Source: Pseudomaricurvus sp965662505
Lineage (GTDB): Bacteria; Pseudomonadota; Gammaproteobacteria; Pseudomonadales; Cellvibrionaceae
Direction of reading: 5' to 3'
Assembly (NCBI RefSeq): GCF_965662505.1
Contig: NZ_CBFIHX010000161.1
Span: forward strand, 1 to 6,260
DNA: 6,260 nt
Each line of letters starts with the position of its first letter. Position 1 is the stretch's first letter. The position numbers and the translations under genes are program-made. Of this stretch, positions 1-5,756 are shown in pieces. The notes under the pieces were generated by a model. It saw nothing but the letters and a program-made list of their open reading frames with translations, did no database searches and was not told the origin of the DNA.

Positions 1-50
1 GTTATTGTTCTGATCCGTTGTTTGCCCGAGATTGGGGACACAGTCTGAAA

Positions 51-67
51 AGGTATTTTAAATACCT
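51..67. repeat. 17-bp palindrome spanning the leftward -10 element
   Basis: AGGTATTT at 51-58 and AAATACCT at 60-67 are perfect inverted copies around a single central base. The predicted minus-strand -10 hexamer (55-60) lies inside. It could be a second operator, with its centre about 25 bp from the LacI-type palindrome, or a structured start of the leader. Its sequence differs from the 78-91 palindrome, so if it is an operator it probably binds a different protein. Confidence 0.4.
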
Positions 68-83
68 ATGTGCGATATGTAAA
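55..83 (-). promoter_or_regulatory. Predicted leftward sigma70 promoter for a gene beyond the left edge
   Basis: Read on the minus strand, TTTACA at 78-83 is a 5/6 match to the -35 consensus. It is separated by exactly 17 bases (61-77) from TAAAAT at 55-60, a 5/6 match to the -10 consensus. Transcription would start near position 48 and run leftward. No ATG follows on the minus strand before the window ends, so the leader is at least about 47 bases and the gene lies outside. Both promoter hexamers sit within palindromes (78-91 and 51-67), which suggests tight control by a DNA-binding repressor. The hexamer matches and spacing are directly visible; the activity is inferred. Confidence 0.5.
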
Positions 84-91
84 CGTTTACA
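78..91. promoter_or_regulatory. LacI-family-type operator (14-bp perfect palindrome)
   Basis: TGTAAACGTTTACA is a perfect 14-bp palindrome with a central CpG. That is the form typical of LacI/GalR-family operators, including cre-type catabolite sites and PurR-like sites. It overlaps the -35 element of the predicted leftward promoter, so an occupied site would block RNA polymerase. No LacI-family gene lies in the window, so the regulator would be elsewhere, perhaps beside the gene just left of position 1. The palindrome is seen; the regulator family is inferred from its form. Confidence 0.55.
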
Positions 92-208
92 GTGGTTGGG
101 CGGTTTAAATTGGTGTTTCGCCGCGTTATGAAACAACTTGCGTTGCATTAGCCCGTGACTGCAGGGGCCAGAGTCGATAATCAAAAGACGAGTCAGGACG
201 CCCTAGTT

Positions 209-243
209 GTTAAGCGCCGGCTTTGATCTGCCAGGCGCTTAAC
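209..243. repeat. Perfect 10-bp inverted repeat (hairpin)
   Basis: GTTAAGCGCC at 209-218 and GGCGCTTAAC at 234-243 are exact inverted copies separated by 15 bases. As RNA this gives a stable GC-rich stem on either strand. Neither strand has a T-run directly after the stem, so it is not a standard intrinsic terminator. It might be a transcript-end stabiliser, a degenerate intergenic repeat or a protein-binding site. The outer ends resemble integron core heptamers but are arranged the wrong way round for a recombination site. Confidence 0.5.
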
Positions 244-251
244 CGCATGTT

Positions 252-266
252 CAATAGCGTCTATTG
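252..266. repeat. Short inverted repeat CAATAG-N3-CTATTG
   Basis: Six-base arms at 252-257 and 261-266 face each other across three bases, just 8 bases to the right of the larger hairpin. A 15-bp site of this form fits a dimeric regulator better than an RNA hairpin, because the three-base loop is tight. It may equally be chance. Confidence 0.25.
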
Positions 267-315
267 CTTTGGCTCAAGCTGAGATTTTACTTTTTGTTTA
301 ACTCAAATATGAATC

Positions 316-337
316 ATTAAAATTTACATATTTTAAT
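316..337. repeat. AT-rich 8-bp inverted repeat with 6-base spacer
   Basis: ATTAAAAT at 316-323 and ATTTTAAT at 330-337 are exact inverted copies around TTACAT. The surrounding 300-350 region is strongly AT-rich compared with its flanks. It could be a regulator site or part of a rightward promoter-like segment (TAATAT at 334-339 resembles a -10 element). The latter has no obvious gene to serve. Confidence 0.3.
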
Positions 338-429
338 ATAGTGAATTCTTTAGAGCGGAGGAAGTATGGTGAGCCGGTAACGCATATCCGCACTGGACTT
401 GCCCTGCCCACCGGCAAACCGTATTACCA

Positions 430-876
430 TCATGCGCTCACAGAGTCGTGAACAACGACCCGGTCCCACAGGTGGGCGTGCTGTTCGACAAACTGCTGAT
501 GAAGTGGGTGGTCTTGGTAGGTTTTTTGATCCTCCACGCTGTCGAATAGCATGATCTCGGCAACCTGGAAACTGTTATCTACCACGTCACGCTTTTCTGT
601 TGTGGCAGGAATGCCAACGTGCAGGGTTTTTACCGATGGAATCTGCGCCAACTGCTTGATTCCGTCAATCAGGGTCTGACGGTCCTCCTCAGACCCGGGG
701 TTCTTCAGCCAGAAGTAGGCAACATGCACCAAGCCTTGGAGATTCCCTATCTTCCCGCTTTCATACTCGCCGCCGGATACTAAGGAAGTTGCCAGTGAGG
801 CGCCTGCCAACGTACTGGCTGTTAGGAATCTACGTCTACTGGTGCCGCTGCGAGAGTTGCGCTTTTCTACGTTCAT
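430..876 (-). CDS. Tat-exported Dabb-domain (stress-responsive alpha/beta barrel) protein
   Basis: The 148-residue product starts with a twin-arginine signal: a polar, basic N-terminus, the motif S13-R-R-R-F-L-T19, then a small hydrophobic segment (about 20-33). This indicates Tat export to the periplasm of a folded, possibly cofactor-bearing protein. Residues about 47-145 form a Dabb domain (ferredoxin-like dimeric alpha/beta barrel). They begin with the HVAYFWLK strand at 51-58 and end with the family-typical segment around YQDHPLHQQFVE (120-131). The ATG at 874-876 is preceded by GGAGA at a suitable distance. Dabb proteins vary: some are plant stress proteins, while related barrels include cyclases and monooxygenases. 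The substrate is unknown here. The gene lies downstream of and in the same direction as the PAS-AraC gene, 163 bp or more away, so it may be co-transcribed or have its own weak promoter. Family assignment is good; function is unassigned. Confidence 0.88.
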   Translation of the reverse strand: MNVEKRNSRSGTSRRRFLTASTLAGASLATSLVSGGEYESGKIGNLQGLVHVAYFWLKNPGSEEDRQTLIDGIKQLAQIPSVKTLHVGIPATTEKRDVVDNSFQVAEIMLFDSVEDQKTYQDHPLHQQFVEQHAHLWDRVVVHDSVSA

Positions 877-1039
877 TTCTTCTCCAAAATAACTGGGCTA
901 TCAATAGTTGGTGATACCATACACTAGGTCTCTTGATTTTCTGGCACTCTAGCAGAGCACCTTTGAAAGAATGGTATTACAGTGAGGGTCTACAGGTTCT
1001 GATCTGTGTATTTGTTTCAAAATATAAAACGTTCATGCC

Positions 1040-1828
1040 TTATGAGCTGCACCTATCAAAATCTTGCGGGGAGGGAGGTTTCCTGTCCCGCTCTGGCTTT
1101 CGGCGGCTTGCACTCGGACTTTGTCCATAATGACGGGTATAAAGTCGAGTGAAGTAACCGGGTTCGGTATAACCTATCTGAGAGGCAATTTTAGCGATAG
1201 AGTCTGTCGTATTCAGCAGCAAACGATGCCCGATAACCAATCGAAACTCCGTCAAAAACTGTTTAGGGGTTTGCCCCAGATAATTGTGAAAACGTCTTTC
1301 CAAAGCACTGATGGAAAGGTTGCAAGCCGCGGCAATGTCTCCGATGGTTATCGGCTGGTGGTAGTGTTTGCGAATAAAGTCCATCGGTTCTTTGAGTTGA
1401 TTCATAAACTTTTTATCAAGTACCGATTGATTCAAACGCCAGGAGACGCCATAGGTCCCGATACATTGCCCTTCAGCATCGTATAAAGCGCGTTTGGTGG
1501 TTGAAAACCAGGTGATTTCGCCGCGGTTCAAGGTATTCATTTCCAGTACGTCATCAATCACCTCACCCTGCATTACCCTGTCATCATCAGCCATAAACTG
1601 TTCTGCAAGATGCTTCGGGACAAAGTCAAAATCGGTTAAACCCCGTGCTTCTTTTTCGGAACCCAAATTGAAGGTTTCAAGAAATAGCTGATTAGCGCAC
1701 ACAAGTTGGCCTGCTGTATTCTTCATCCAGAAAAGCGTATCTGGAATAAGGTCCAGAACGGCAACTAATTGGGTTGGTTGTATGTGATTGAGCAGGCTCG
1801 AAACGTCAATGGGCGAGTGATCAGGCAT
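1040..1828 (-). CDS. PAS-domain AraC-family transcriptional regulator
   Basis: This is a one-component regulator. Counting from the ATG at 1828 (262 residues), a PAS domain spans about residues 20-130. It shows the typical opening (IPDTLFWMKN, then G and CANQLF) and ends with a WFSTTKRALYDAEGQ strand and an IGTYGVSW strand. The C-terminal AraC-type region, about 145-240, has two helix-turn-helix units. The first is around ITIGDIAAACNLSISALERRF. The second is around IAKIASQIGYTEPGYFTRLYTRHYGQSP, the classic AraC signature. The tail is basic. A TTG at 1843 would add five residues, but no Shine-Dalgarno precedes it. The ATG at 1828 has GAAG about nine bases upstream and is preferred. The gene is divergent from the MFS transporter, the usual arrangement for a local activator. 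A PAS domain suggests sensing of a small ligand, haem/flavin or redox state, but no cofactor residue can be assigned. Confidence 0.88.
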   Translation of the reverse strand: MPDHSPIDVSSLLNHIQPTQLVAVLDLIPDTLFWMKNTAGQLVCANQLFLETFNLGSEKEARGLTDFDFVPKHLAEQFMADDDRVMQGEVIDDVLEMNTLNRGEITWFSTTKRALYDAEGQCIGTYGVSWRLNQSVLDKKFMNQLKEPMDFIRKHYHQPITIGDIAAACNLSISALERRFHNYLGQTPKQFLTEFRLVIGHRLLLNTTDSIAKIASQIGYTEPGYFTRLYTRHYGQSPSASRRKPERDRKPPSPQDFDRCSS

Positions 1829-1843
1829 ATCAATAGGCTTCAA

Positions 1844-2037
1844 AATTAGTGGGCTTTTTAGGCTCTTATCAAAACAATGTATCCTTGGAGCATATCAAAA
1901 ATAAGCGCCCGACGCCGATTTTGTCCCAATTTTTGAAGAATCTCTACTAACCTGATAGAGCTGTATTGAGTAGCATAAGGGCCAGCAGCAGGCTTGGTAT
2001 GGCTATAGAAAACCATAATACACAGAGATAATAATCC
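1844..2037. promoter_or_regulatory. Divergent control region between regulator and transporter
   Basis: This space separates the divergent PAS-AraC and MFS genes and should hold both promoters. The 8-bp direct repeat TATCAAAA occurs at 1867-1874 and 1893-1900, with 26 bp between start points. AraC-family proteins commonly bind direct repeats a few helical turns apart, so these are candidate binding sites. A small inverted pair, CTCTA (1942-1946) and TAGAG (1956-1960), lies nearer the transporter. Promoter hexamers are weak: TTGAAG at 1933-1938 on the plus strand has no good -10 partner, and TATAGA at 2004-2009 has no -35. Weak promoter elements fit a promoter that needs an activator. The transporter ATG has only a faint AGAG (2024-2027) as ribosome-binding site. 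Confidence 0.4.
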
Positions 2038-3288
2038 ATGAAATATTCCTCAAAGCCGCAACTTGGCGTCATGATGTTCTTGCAATTTTTCATTTGGGGG
2101 GCGTGGTTTGTCACCCTGGGTACGTTCCTGGCTAACAACCTAACGGCCACCGGCGGCCAGATAGGCATGGCATTTTCCACTCAGTCTTGGGGGGCCATTG
2201 TTGCGCCATTTATTATTGGTCTGATTGCCGATCGTTTCTTTAATGCCGAACGCATTCTCGGTGTACTGCACTTGTGCGGCGCTGCACTGATGTACGTCTT
2301 GTATTCGGCTGATGACTTTTCGCTATTCTATCCTGTCGTGCTGGCCTACATGATTGTCTATATGCCAACCCTGGCACTCGTCAACTCCATCTCTTTTGCC
2401 CATTTGAAAAGCCCAACACGGGAGTTTGCCAACATTCGCGTGTGGGGAACCATTGGTTGGATCGTTGCGGGTCTGATGATCAGCTTTGCCTTTTCCTGGG
2501 ATTCTGCCAGTGCCATCACTGCCGGCGAACTTAGATATACCTTTTTGATGGCCGCTATTGCCTCGGGGTTTCTTGGGGTGTTCAGTTTCTTTTTGCCTGC
2601 AACTCCTCCGCAGCCAGTTCAAGAGGGCGCTTCAACGATTGGTAGCTTGCTCGGGCTGGATGCTTTGCAGATGCTTAAAGAACGTAATTTTTTCATATTT
2701 TTTATCGCATCTGTTTTGATTTGTATCCCACTGGCGTTTTACTACCAAAACGCCAGTCCTTTCTTGACCGAAATTGGCATAGAAAACTCCACTGCAAAAA
2801 TGACTATCGGTCAGGTGTCCGAAATGTTGTTGATGCTGTGTGTGCCCATTTTTCTGACGCGCTTTGGTATCAAGCTGACGTTAATGTTGGCCATGGCCGC
2901 CTGGGCATTGCGCTATGCTTTGTTTGCCTTGGGTGAGAGTGGCGATCAAGTATGGATGCTGATGATTGGTATCGCGCTGCACGGTATTTGCTACGACTTT
3001 TTCTTTGTTACCGGTCAGATATACACTGACAACACGGCCAAACAACATTATCGGAGCTCCGCTCAGGGCTTGGTGACGTTGGCAACCTACGGTGTAGGGA
3101 TGCTTATTGGTTTTGGCGTTGCGGGTCAAATCACAGATCATTATACAATCCCAACAGGTCATGACTGGTCCAGTATTTGGTTTGTTCCGGCTGTATTTTC
3201 TGTTGTGATACTCGTTCTGTTTAGCTTATGTTTTAAAGAGCAATCAAACAGCGCAACCAAAAGTGATGCTGCGAAGGCTTCATCATAA
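2038..3288 (+). CDS. MFS transporter, nucleoside:H+ symporter (NupG/XapB-like) family
   Basis: The 416-residue inner-membrane protein has the length and 12-helix hydrophobic pattern of a major facilitator permease. The first helix carries LQFFIWGAWFVTLGTFL (about 15-31), which matches the LQFxxWGxWxxTLG opening of the nucleoside:H+ symporter family. RVWGTIGW at 134-141 is another hallmark of this family. An MFS motif-A-like loop, GLIADRFF, lies at 61-68. HGICYDFFFVTGQIY at 315-329 in the second half also resembles family members. The central cytoplasmic loop (about 189-215) is polar. The natural substrate may be nucleosides, but distant members in environmental bacteria are found in sugar-use loci, so the substrate is open. 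The gene is divergent from the PAS-AraC regulator and sits 139 bp upstream of the esterase on the same strand. That suggests joint control and import of a product released by the esterase. Confidence 0.85.
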   Translation: MKYSSKPQLGVMMFLQFFIWGAWFVTLGTFLANNLTATGGQIGMAFSTQSWGAIVAPFIIGLIADRFFNAERILGVLHLCGAALMYVLYSADDFSLFYPVVLAYMIVYMPTLALVNSISFAHLKSPTREFANIRVWGTIGWIVAGLMISFAFSWDSASAITAGELRYTFLMAAIASGFLGVFSFFLPATPPQPVQEGASTIGSLLGLDALQMLKERNFFIFFIASVLICIPLAFYYQNASPFLTEIGIENSTAKMTIGQVSEMLLMLCVPIFLTRFGIKLTLMLAMAAWALRYALFALGESGDQVWMLMIGIALHGICYDFFFVTGQIYTDNTAKQHYRSSAQGLVTLATYGVGMLIGFGVAGQITDHYTIPTGHDWSSIWFVPAVFSVVILVLFSLCFKEQSNSATKSDAAKASS

Positions 3289-3308
3289 ACCTGGCTGATA
3301 CAAAGGAT

Positions 3309-3324
3309 CCTGAGTTTTCTCGGG
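3309..3324 (+). other. Small hairpin with TTTT loop between transporter and esterase genes
   Basis: CCTGAG (3309-3314) and CTCGGG (3319-3324) pair with one G-U pair around a TTTT loop. No U-tract follows, so it is unlikely to terminate transcription. The 139-bp gap has no strong promoter: TTGCCG followed 18 bases later by AATACG is only a poor match. Read-through from the transporter gene into the esterase gene is therefore plausible, with the hairpin perhaps acting as a processing or stability point. Confidence 0.2.
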
Positions 3325-3427
3325 TGAACAAAAATACCATACGATTTGCCGTGCATGTTCGGTCAAGTGAATACGGTTGATCACCTAAAGAGTTGGTCGC
3401 TGGGTCAGGAAAGATAAGGTAACAGAT

Positions 3428-4963
3428 ATGCTTTTACGGTTTTTCTCGGCGCAAAAATATTCAGTTGTTCTTTTATTTTTATGCGTGACCTGGATAGGAG
3501 CAGCGACAGCCCAATCGGATATCTCGGAAGAGCAAAGCGCTGAAATTGTCACTCTGAAACAAGGGCGCATCAGTGGTGTAGTCGAAAACGGCACCGAGCG
3601 CTTTCTGGGTATTCCCTATGCTATGCCACCTGTTGGCGAACGACGTTGGAAAGTCGCGGCACCGATTGCTCCGCATCAGGGTATTCTTGAGGCAAACAGC
3701 TTCGGACCTGCATGCGTACAGCCTGACAATCCTCGAATGCCAAATTTGGTCATGAATGAGGATTGTCTGACGTTGAATGTCTGGCGGCCGGAAACGGTTG
3801 AATCACCTCTTCCTGTCATGGTGTGGATTCACGGTGGCGGCTTTGTCGGCGGTAACAGTCATATTCCGGGTGAAATATTGGCAGAGCAGGGTGTGATTGT
3901 AGTGTCACTCAATTATCGACTCGGGCCGCTTGGGTTCTTTGCTCACCCCGCACTGAATTCTGATGTCGCTAACTACGGGTTGACCGATGCGATACAGGCA
4001 TTGCAATGGCTACAAGACAACATCGCCGCATTCCACGGTGACCCACAAAATATCACCATTTTTGGTGTGTCAGCAGGCGGGATGATGGTTGATCTGTTGT
4101 TGGCCAGTAAACACGCCGATGGATTATTCCAAAAAGCCATCGCGCAAAGTGGTTACATTACTTGGCCACTACCAACGACTCAAAATGAGCAAGATAAGTC
4201 GGTACTGGATATCAATAATCAACCGACAGTATCGGCCGAAATGGCCGGCGCAGCACTGGTTGAGCCAATATTAGAAAAGGGAGCAACACAAAAAGCGTTA
4301 CACAGTTTGAGTGCGATTCAATTGGTCAAATTAGTGACCGGTTTTCATCGTCCCATCGTGGATGGCAATACCATTGAAGATCAACCATATCGTTTGGTTG
4401 GCAGTCGCTCCGAAAACGTCGCCTTGATTACTGGGGGCAATAGTTTTGAAGGCAGCATCATGCCCCATTCGGGGATATCCATGATCGACTATCAACAAAC
4501 TTGGTCGGGGCAGAGTAAGCAGCTGCAGCAACTCTATGCTGACGATTATCGTAAATCCCCAGAACTCGCGTACAGTCGTGCTTTTGGTGACGAGCGTTAT
4601 CTATTGGCAGCTTACTATTTGGGGCAGGCCTGGCAAAAGAAAGAAGCTCCGGTCTGGCTCTACTATAACGACCTGGCGCCTTCCGCCGGCGCCCCCGGAA
4701 CTCCTCACGGTATGGATCAGTATTTGATTTTTCATGGAGATAAGATCCCTTCATCGGAGTTGAAAAAACTGGGAGACAACCTACGTCATTACTGGATCAA
4801 TTTTGCGAAGCAAGGCAATCCGAATGGTGCTGAATTGCCAGTCTGGCCTACTTATACAGACGCCAATCATCAATGGTTGAAGCTTGATAAAAACACTGCA
4901 CCAGATTCGGTTAAAGCAGAGGTTATGTCCGTACTGTACCAACGAGTGTTGTCCCGTGAGTAA
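3428..4963 (+). CDS. Secreted type B carboxylesterase (alpha/beta hydrolase)
   Basis: The 511-residue product begins with a Sec signal peptide: R4 and K10, then a hydrophobic stretch at about 11-24, with likely cleavage after ATA at 28. The mature protein is a full-length carboxylesterase/lipase of the cholinesterase-like type B family. Visible landmarks are FLGIPYAMPPVGERRW (59-74), the conserved cysteine pair C96 and C113 (EDCLTLNVW), the oxyanion-hole HGGGF at 135-139, the nucleophile Ser215 in GVSAGG, the acid Glu341 in GGNSFEG and the base His427 in GTPHGMD. FAKQGNPN near 459-466 and WPTY at 473-476 are typical of the C-terminus. The nucleophile motif has Val where Glu is usual (GESAGG). 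The start has a good AAGGT Shine-Dalgarno at 3416-3420. The enzyme should hydrolyse carboxylic esters in the periplasm or outside the cell. The substrate cannot be read from sequence, though the neighbouring transporter suggests uptake of a product. It ends before the terminator at 5051-5079. Confidence 0.92.
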   Translation: MLLRFFSAQKYSVVLLFLCVTWIGAATAQSDISEEQSAEIVTLKQGRISGVVENGTERFLGIPYAMPPVGERRWKVAAPIAPHQGILEANSFGPACVQPDNPRMPNLVMNEDCLTLNVWRPETVESPLPVMVWIHGGGFVGGNSHIPGEILAEQGVIVVSLNYRLGPLGFFAHPALNSDVANYGLTDAIQALQWLQDNIAAFHGDPQNITIFGVSAGGMMVDLLLASKHADGLFQKAIAQSGYITWPLPTTQNEQDKSVLDINNQPTVSAEMAGAALVEPILEKGATQKALHSLSAIQLVKLVTGFHRPIVDGNTIEDQPYRLVGSRSENVALITGGNSFEGSIMPHSGISMIDYQQTWSGQSKQLQQLYADDYRKSPELAYSRAFGDERYLLAAYYLGQAWQKKEAPVWLYYNDLAPSAGAPGTPHGMDQYLIFHGDKIPSSELKKLGDNLRHYWINFAKQGNPNGAELPVWPTYTDANHQWLKLDKNTAPDSVKAEVMSVLYQRVLSRE

Positions 4964-5050
4964 CGGACTATAAAAGGGTGATTGGCTAGATTAACGCCTG
5001 GTTTAGCTGTTACTACCCAGTTTATTACGAGCTAGCGAGGGGATAATCTG

Positions 5051-5079
5051 GATGTCTTCTTTATTGAGACATCATTTTT
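5051..5079 (+). terminator. Intrinsic terminator after the esterase gene, overlapping the convergent gene's end
   Basis: GATGTCT (5051-5057) and AGACATC (5067-5073) form a perfect 7-bp stem with a 9-base loop. On the plus strand the stem is followed by A and five Ts (5075-5079), as expected of a Rho-independent terminator for the esterase transcript. On the minus strand no T-run follows, so it acts in one direction only. The right arm lies inside the last codons of the convergent CMD-like gene, whose stop codon is at 5061-5063 in the loop. Confidence 0.6.
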
Positions 5080-5699
5080 GCTTTGATGTCTGGGTCTAAC
5101 CCTGGCTCGCTGCTTTCCACGGGGACGTTGAAGCTGCGTATCTGCATGGCCATGGTTTCGTAGCAGCCAACGAGAAAGATCATGTCCATCACTTGCTGCT
5201 GACTGTAATGTTTAGACAGTTGGTTAAACGTTGCATCACTAATACGTGCCTGATTGGATAATTCATCAACCGCTCGTACCAGATCAGCATCTTGAGAGTT
5301 CCAGGCATTCGCATCGGGCCCTGTCTGAGTCGCTTCGACTTCTTCCTCGCTTAGTCCTGCGCGTTTTCCAAGAATGATGTGCATGACATGCTCATATTCA
5401 CACTTGCGTAACCAGGACAAACGTAAAATTAAAATTTCTCGCTCGCGAGCAGACAGGGTGCTTGCGGTAGCAACATGACAGTTGAACGTCAGGAATGCTT
5501 TAGCCAGAGCGGGGTAGTCCGCCAGACTTGCCAGAATATTGGTACCACGTACGGCCGTCCCTTCTTTCTCCCAACCATCGAGGACAAATTTCAGTCCGTG
5601 AGGAAACGCGTTGAGTCCGTCAAGCATCTCCTCCGTCCATTGTGCGGGCGTGGTCAGATTTTGTTTTGGGGTGTCGCTCATGTTACTTATTTCACTCAT
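5061..5699 (-). CDS. Carboxymuconolactone decarboxylase (CMD)/AhpD-like family protein
   Basis: The 212-residue cytoplasmic protein has a CMD-type helical domain at about 58-150. It includes the family pattern TLSAREREILILRLSWL (81-97), then CEYEHVMHIILGKRAGLSEEEV (100-121), which matches the cYEwxxHxxxaxxaGls segment of proteins annotated as CMD family. True AhpD enzymes carry a redox CxxC. Here C100 is followed by E103 at the second position, so thiol peroxidase-reductase activity is unlikely. C100, E103 and H107 remain as candidate catalytic residues. The N-terminal 56 residues are an extension of the kind seen in longer CMD proteins linked to aromatic, steroid or other cyclic-compound degradation. 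The gene follows the MaoC-like gene after a 93-bp gap containing a terminator, so it probably has its own promoter. Two ATGs, at 5699 and 5681, lie in an 18-bp tandem repeat and neither has a strong ribosome-binding site. The first is used here. Confidence 0.82.
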   Translation of the reverse strand: MSEISNMSDTPKQNLTTPAQWTEEMLDGLNAFPHGLKFVLDGWEKEGTAVRGTNILASLADYPALAKAFLTFNCHVATASTLSAREREILILRLSWLRKCEYEHVMHIILGKRAGLSEEEVEATQTGPDANAWNSQDADLVRAVDELSNQARISDATFNQLSKHYSQQQVMDMIFLVGCYETMAMQIRSFNVPVESSEPGLDPDIKAKMMSQ

Positions 5700-5725
5700 G
5701 GTACTTATTTCGCTCAGGGTACTTC
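5674..5725 (-). repeat. 18-bp tandem repeat spanning the CMD-like gene start
   Basis: On the minus strand, CTGAGCGAAATAAGTACC (5717-5700) is followed directly by ATGAGTGAAATAAGTAAC (5699-5682), which matches it at 15 of 18 positions. Partial units extend both ways: GAAGTACC upstream (5725-5718) and ATGAGCGA downstream (5681-5674). The unit is six codons and in frame, so it places candidate starts CTG, ATG and ATG 18 bases apart. The N-terminal peptide MSEISN-MSD reflects this duplication. An in-frame TGA at 5726-5724 ends the open frame just upstream. Confidence 0.7.
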
Positions 5726-5756
5726 ACAAATAGTAAATCAATGGCTATCAGCGATA

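Larger units (their letters stand above)
92..429. other. Intergenic region with several inverted repeats, no gene seen
   Basis: This stretch lies downstream of the Dabb gene and upstream of the presumed leftward neighbour. I see no reading frame with recognisable protein character on either strand. The short frame at 2-184 on the minus strand starts with TTG, has no family features, and overlaps the promoter and operator. The region contains the inverted repeats listed at 209-243, 252-266 and 316-337. It also has a looser pair near the Dabb stop, with GCCGGT at 373-378 facing ACCGGC at 410-415. None of these has a U-tract good enough to be called an intrinsic terminator. Confidence 0.5.

Noticed and set aside
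2..184. 60-residue minus-strand frame at the left edge
   Set aside because: It begins with TTG, has no ribosome-binding site or recognisable family, and lies over the promoter and palindromes.
209..243. Possible integron attC site (GTTAAGC and GCTTAAC resemble core heptamers)
   Set aside because: The heptamers occur in the order GTTRRRY then RYYYAAC, the reverse of an attC site, and no matching outer pair of core sites or gene cassette is found around them.
933..1130. 65-residue plus-strand frame between the Dabb and AraC genes
   Set aside because: No Shine-Dalgarno, no family resemblance, and it overlaps the 3' end of the regulator gene on the other strand.
1064..1486. 140-residue plus-strand frame opposite the PAS-AraC gene
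   Set aside because: It is antisense to a well-supported regulator gene, and its translation shows no domain character.
3309..3324. Terminator between transporter and esterase genes
   Set aside because: The stem is short with a G-U pair and no T-run follows, so it is listed only as a weak hairpin.
3428..3520. Lipoprotein signal in the esterase
   Set aside because: Cys19 lies within the hydrophobic core (LLFLCV) and does not sit in a lipobox; a plain signal peptide with ATA cleavage fits better.
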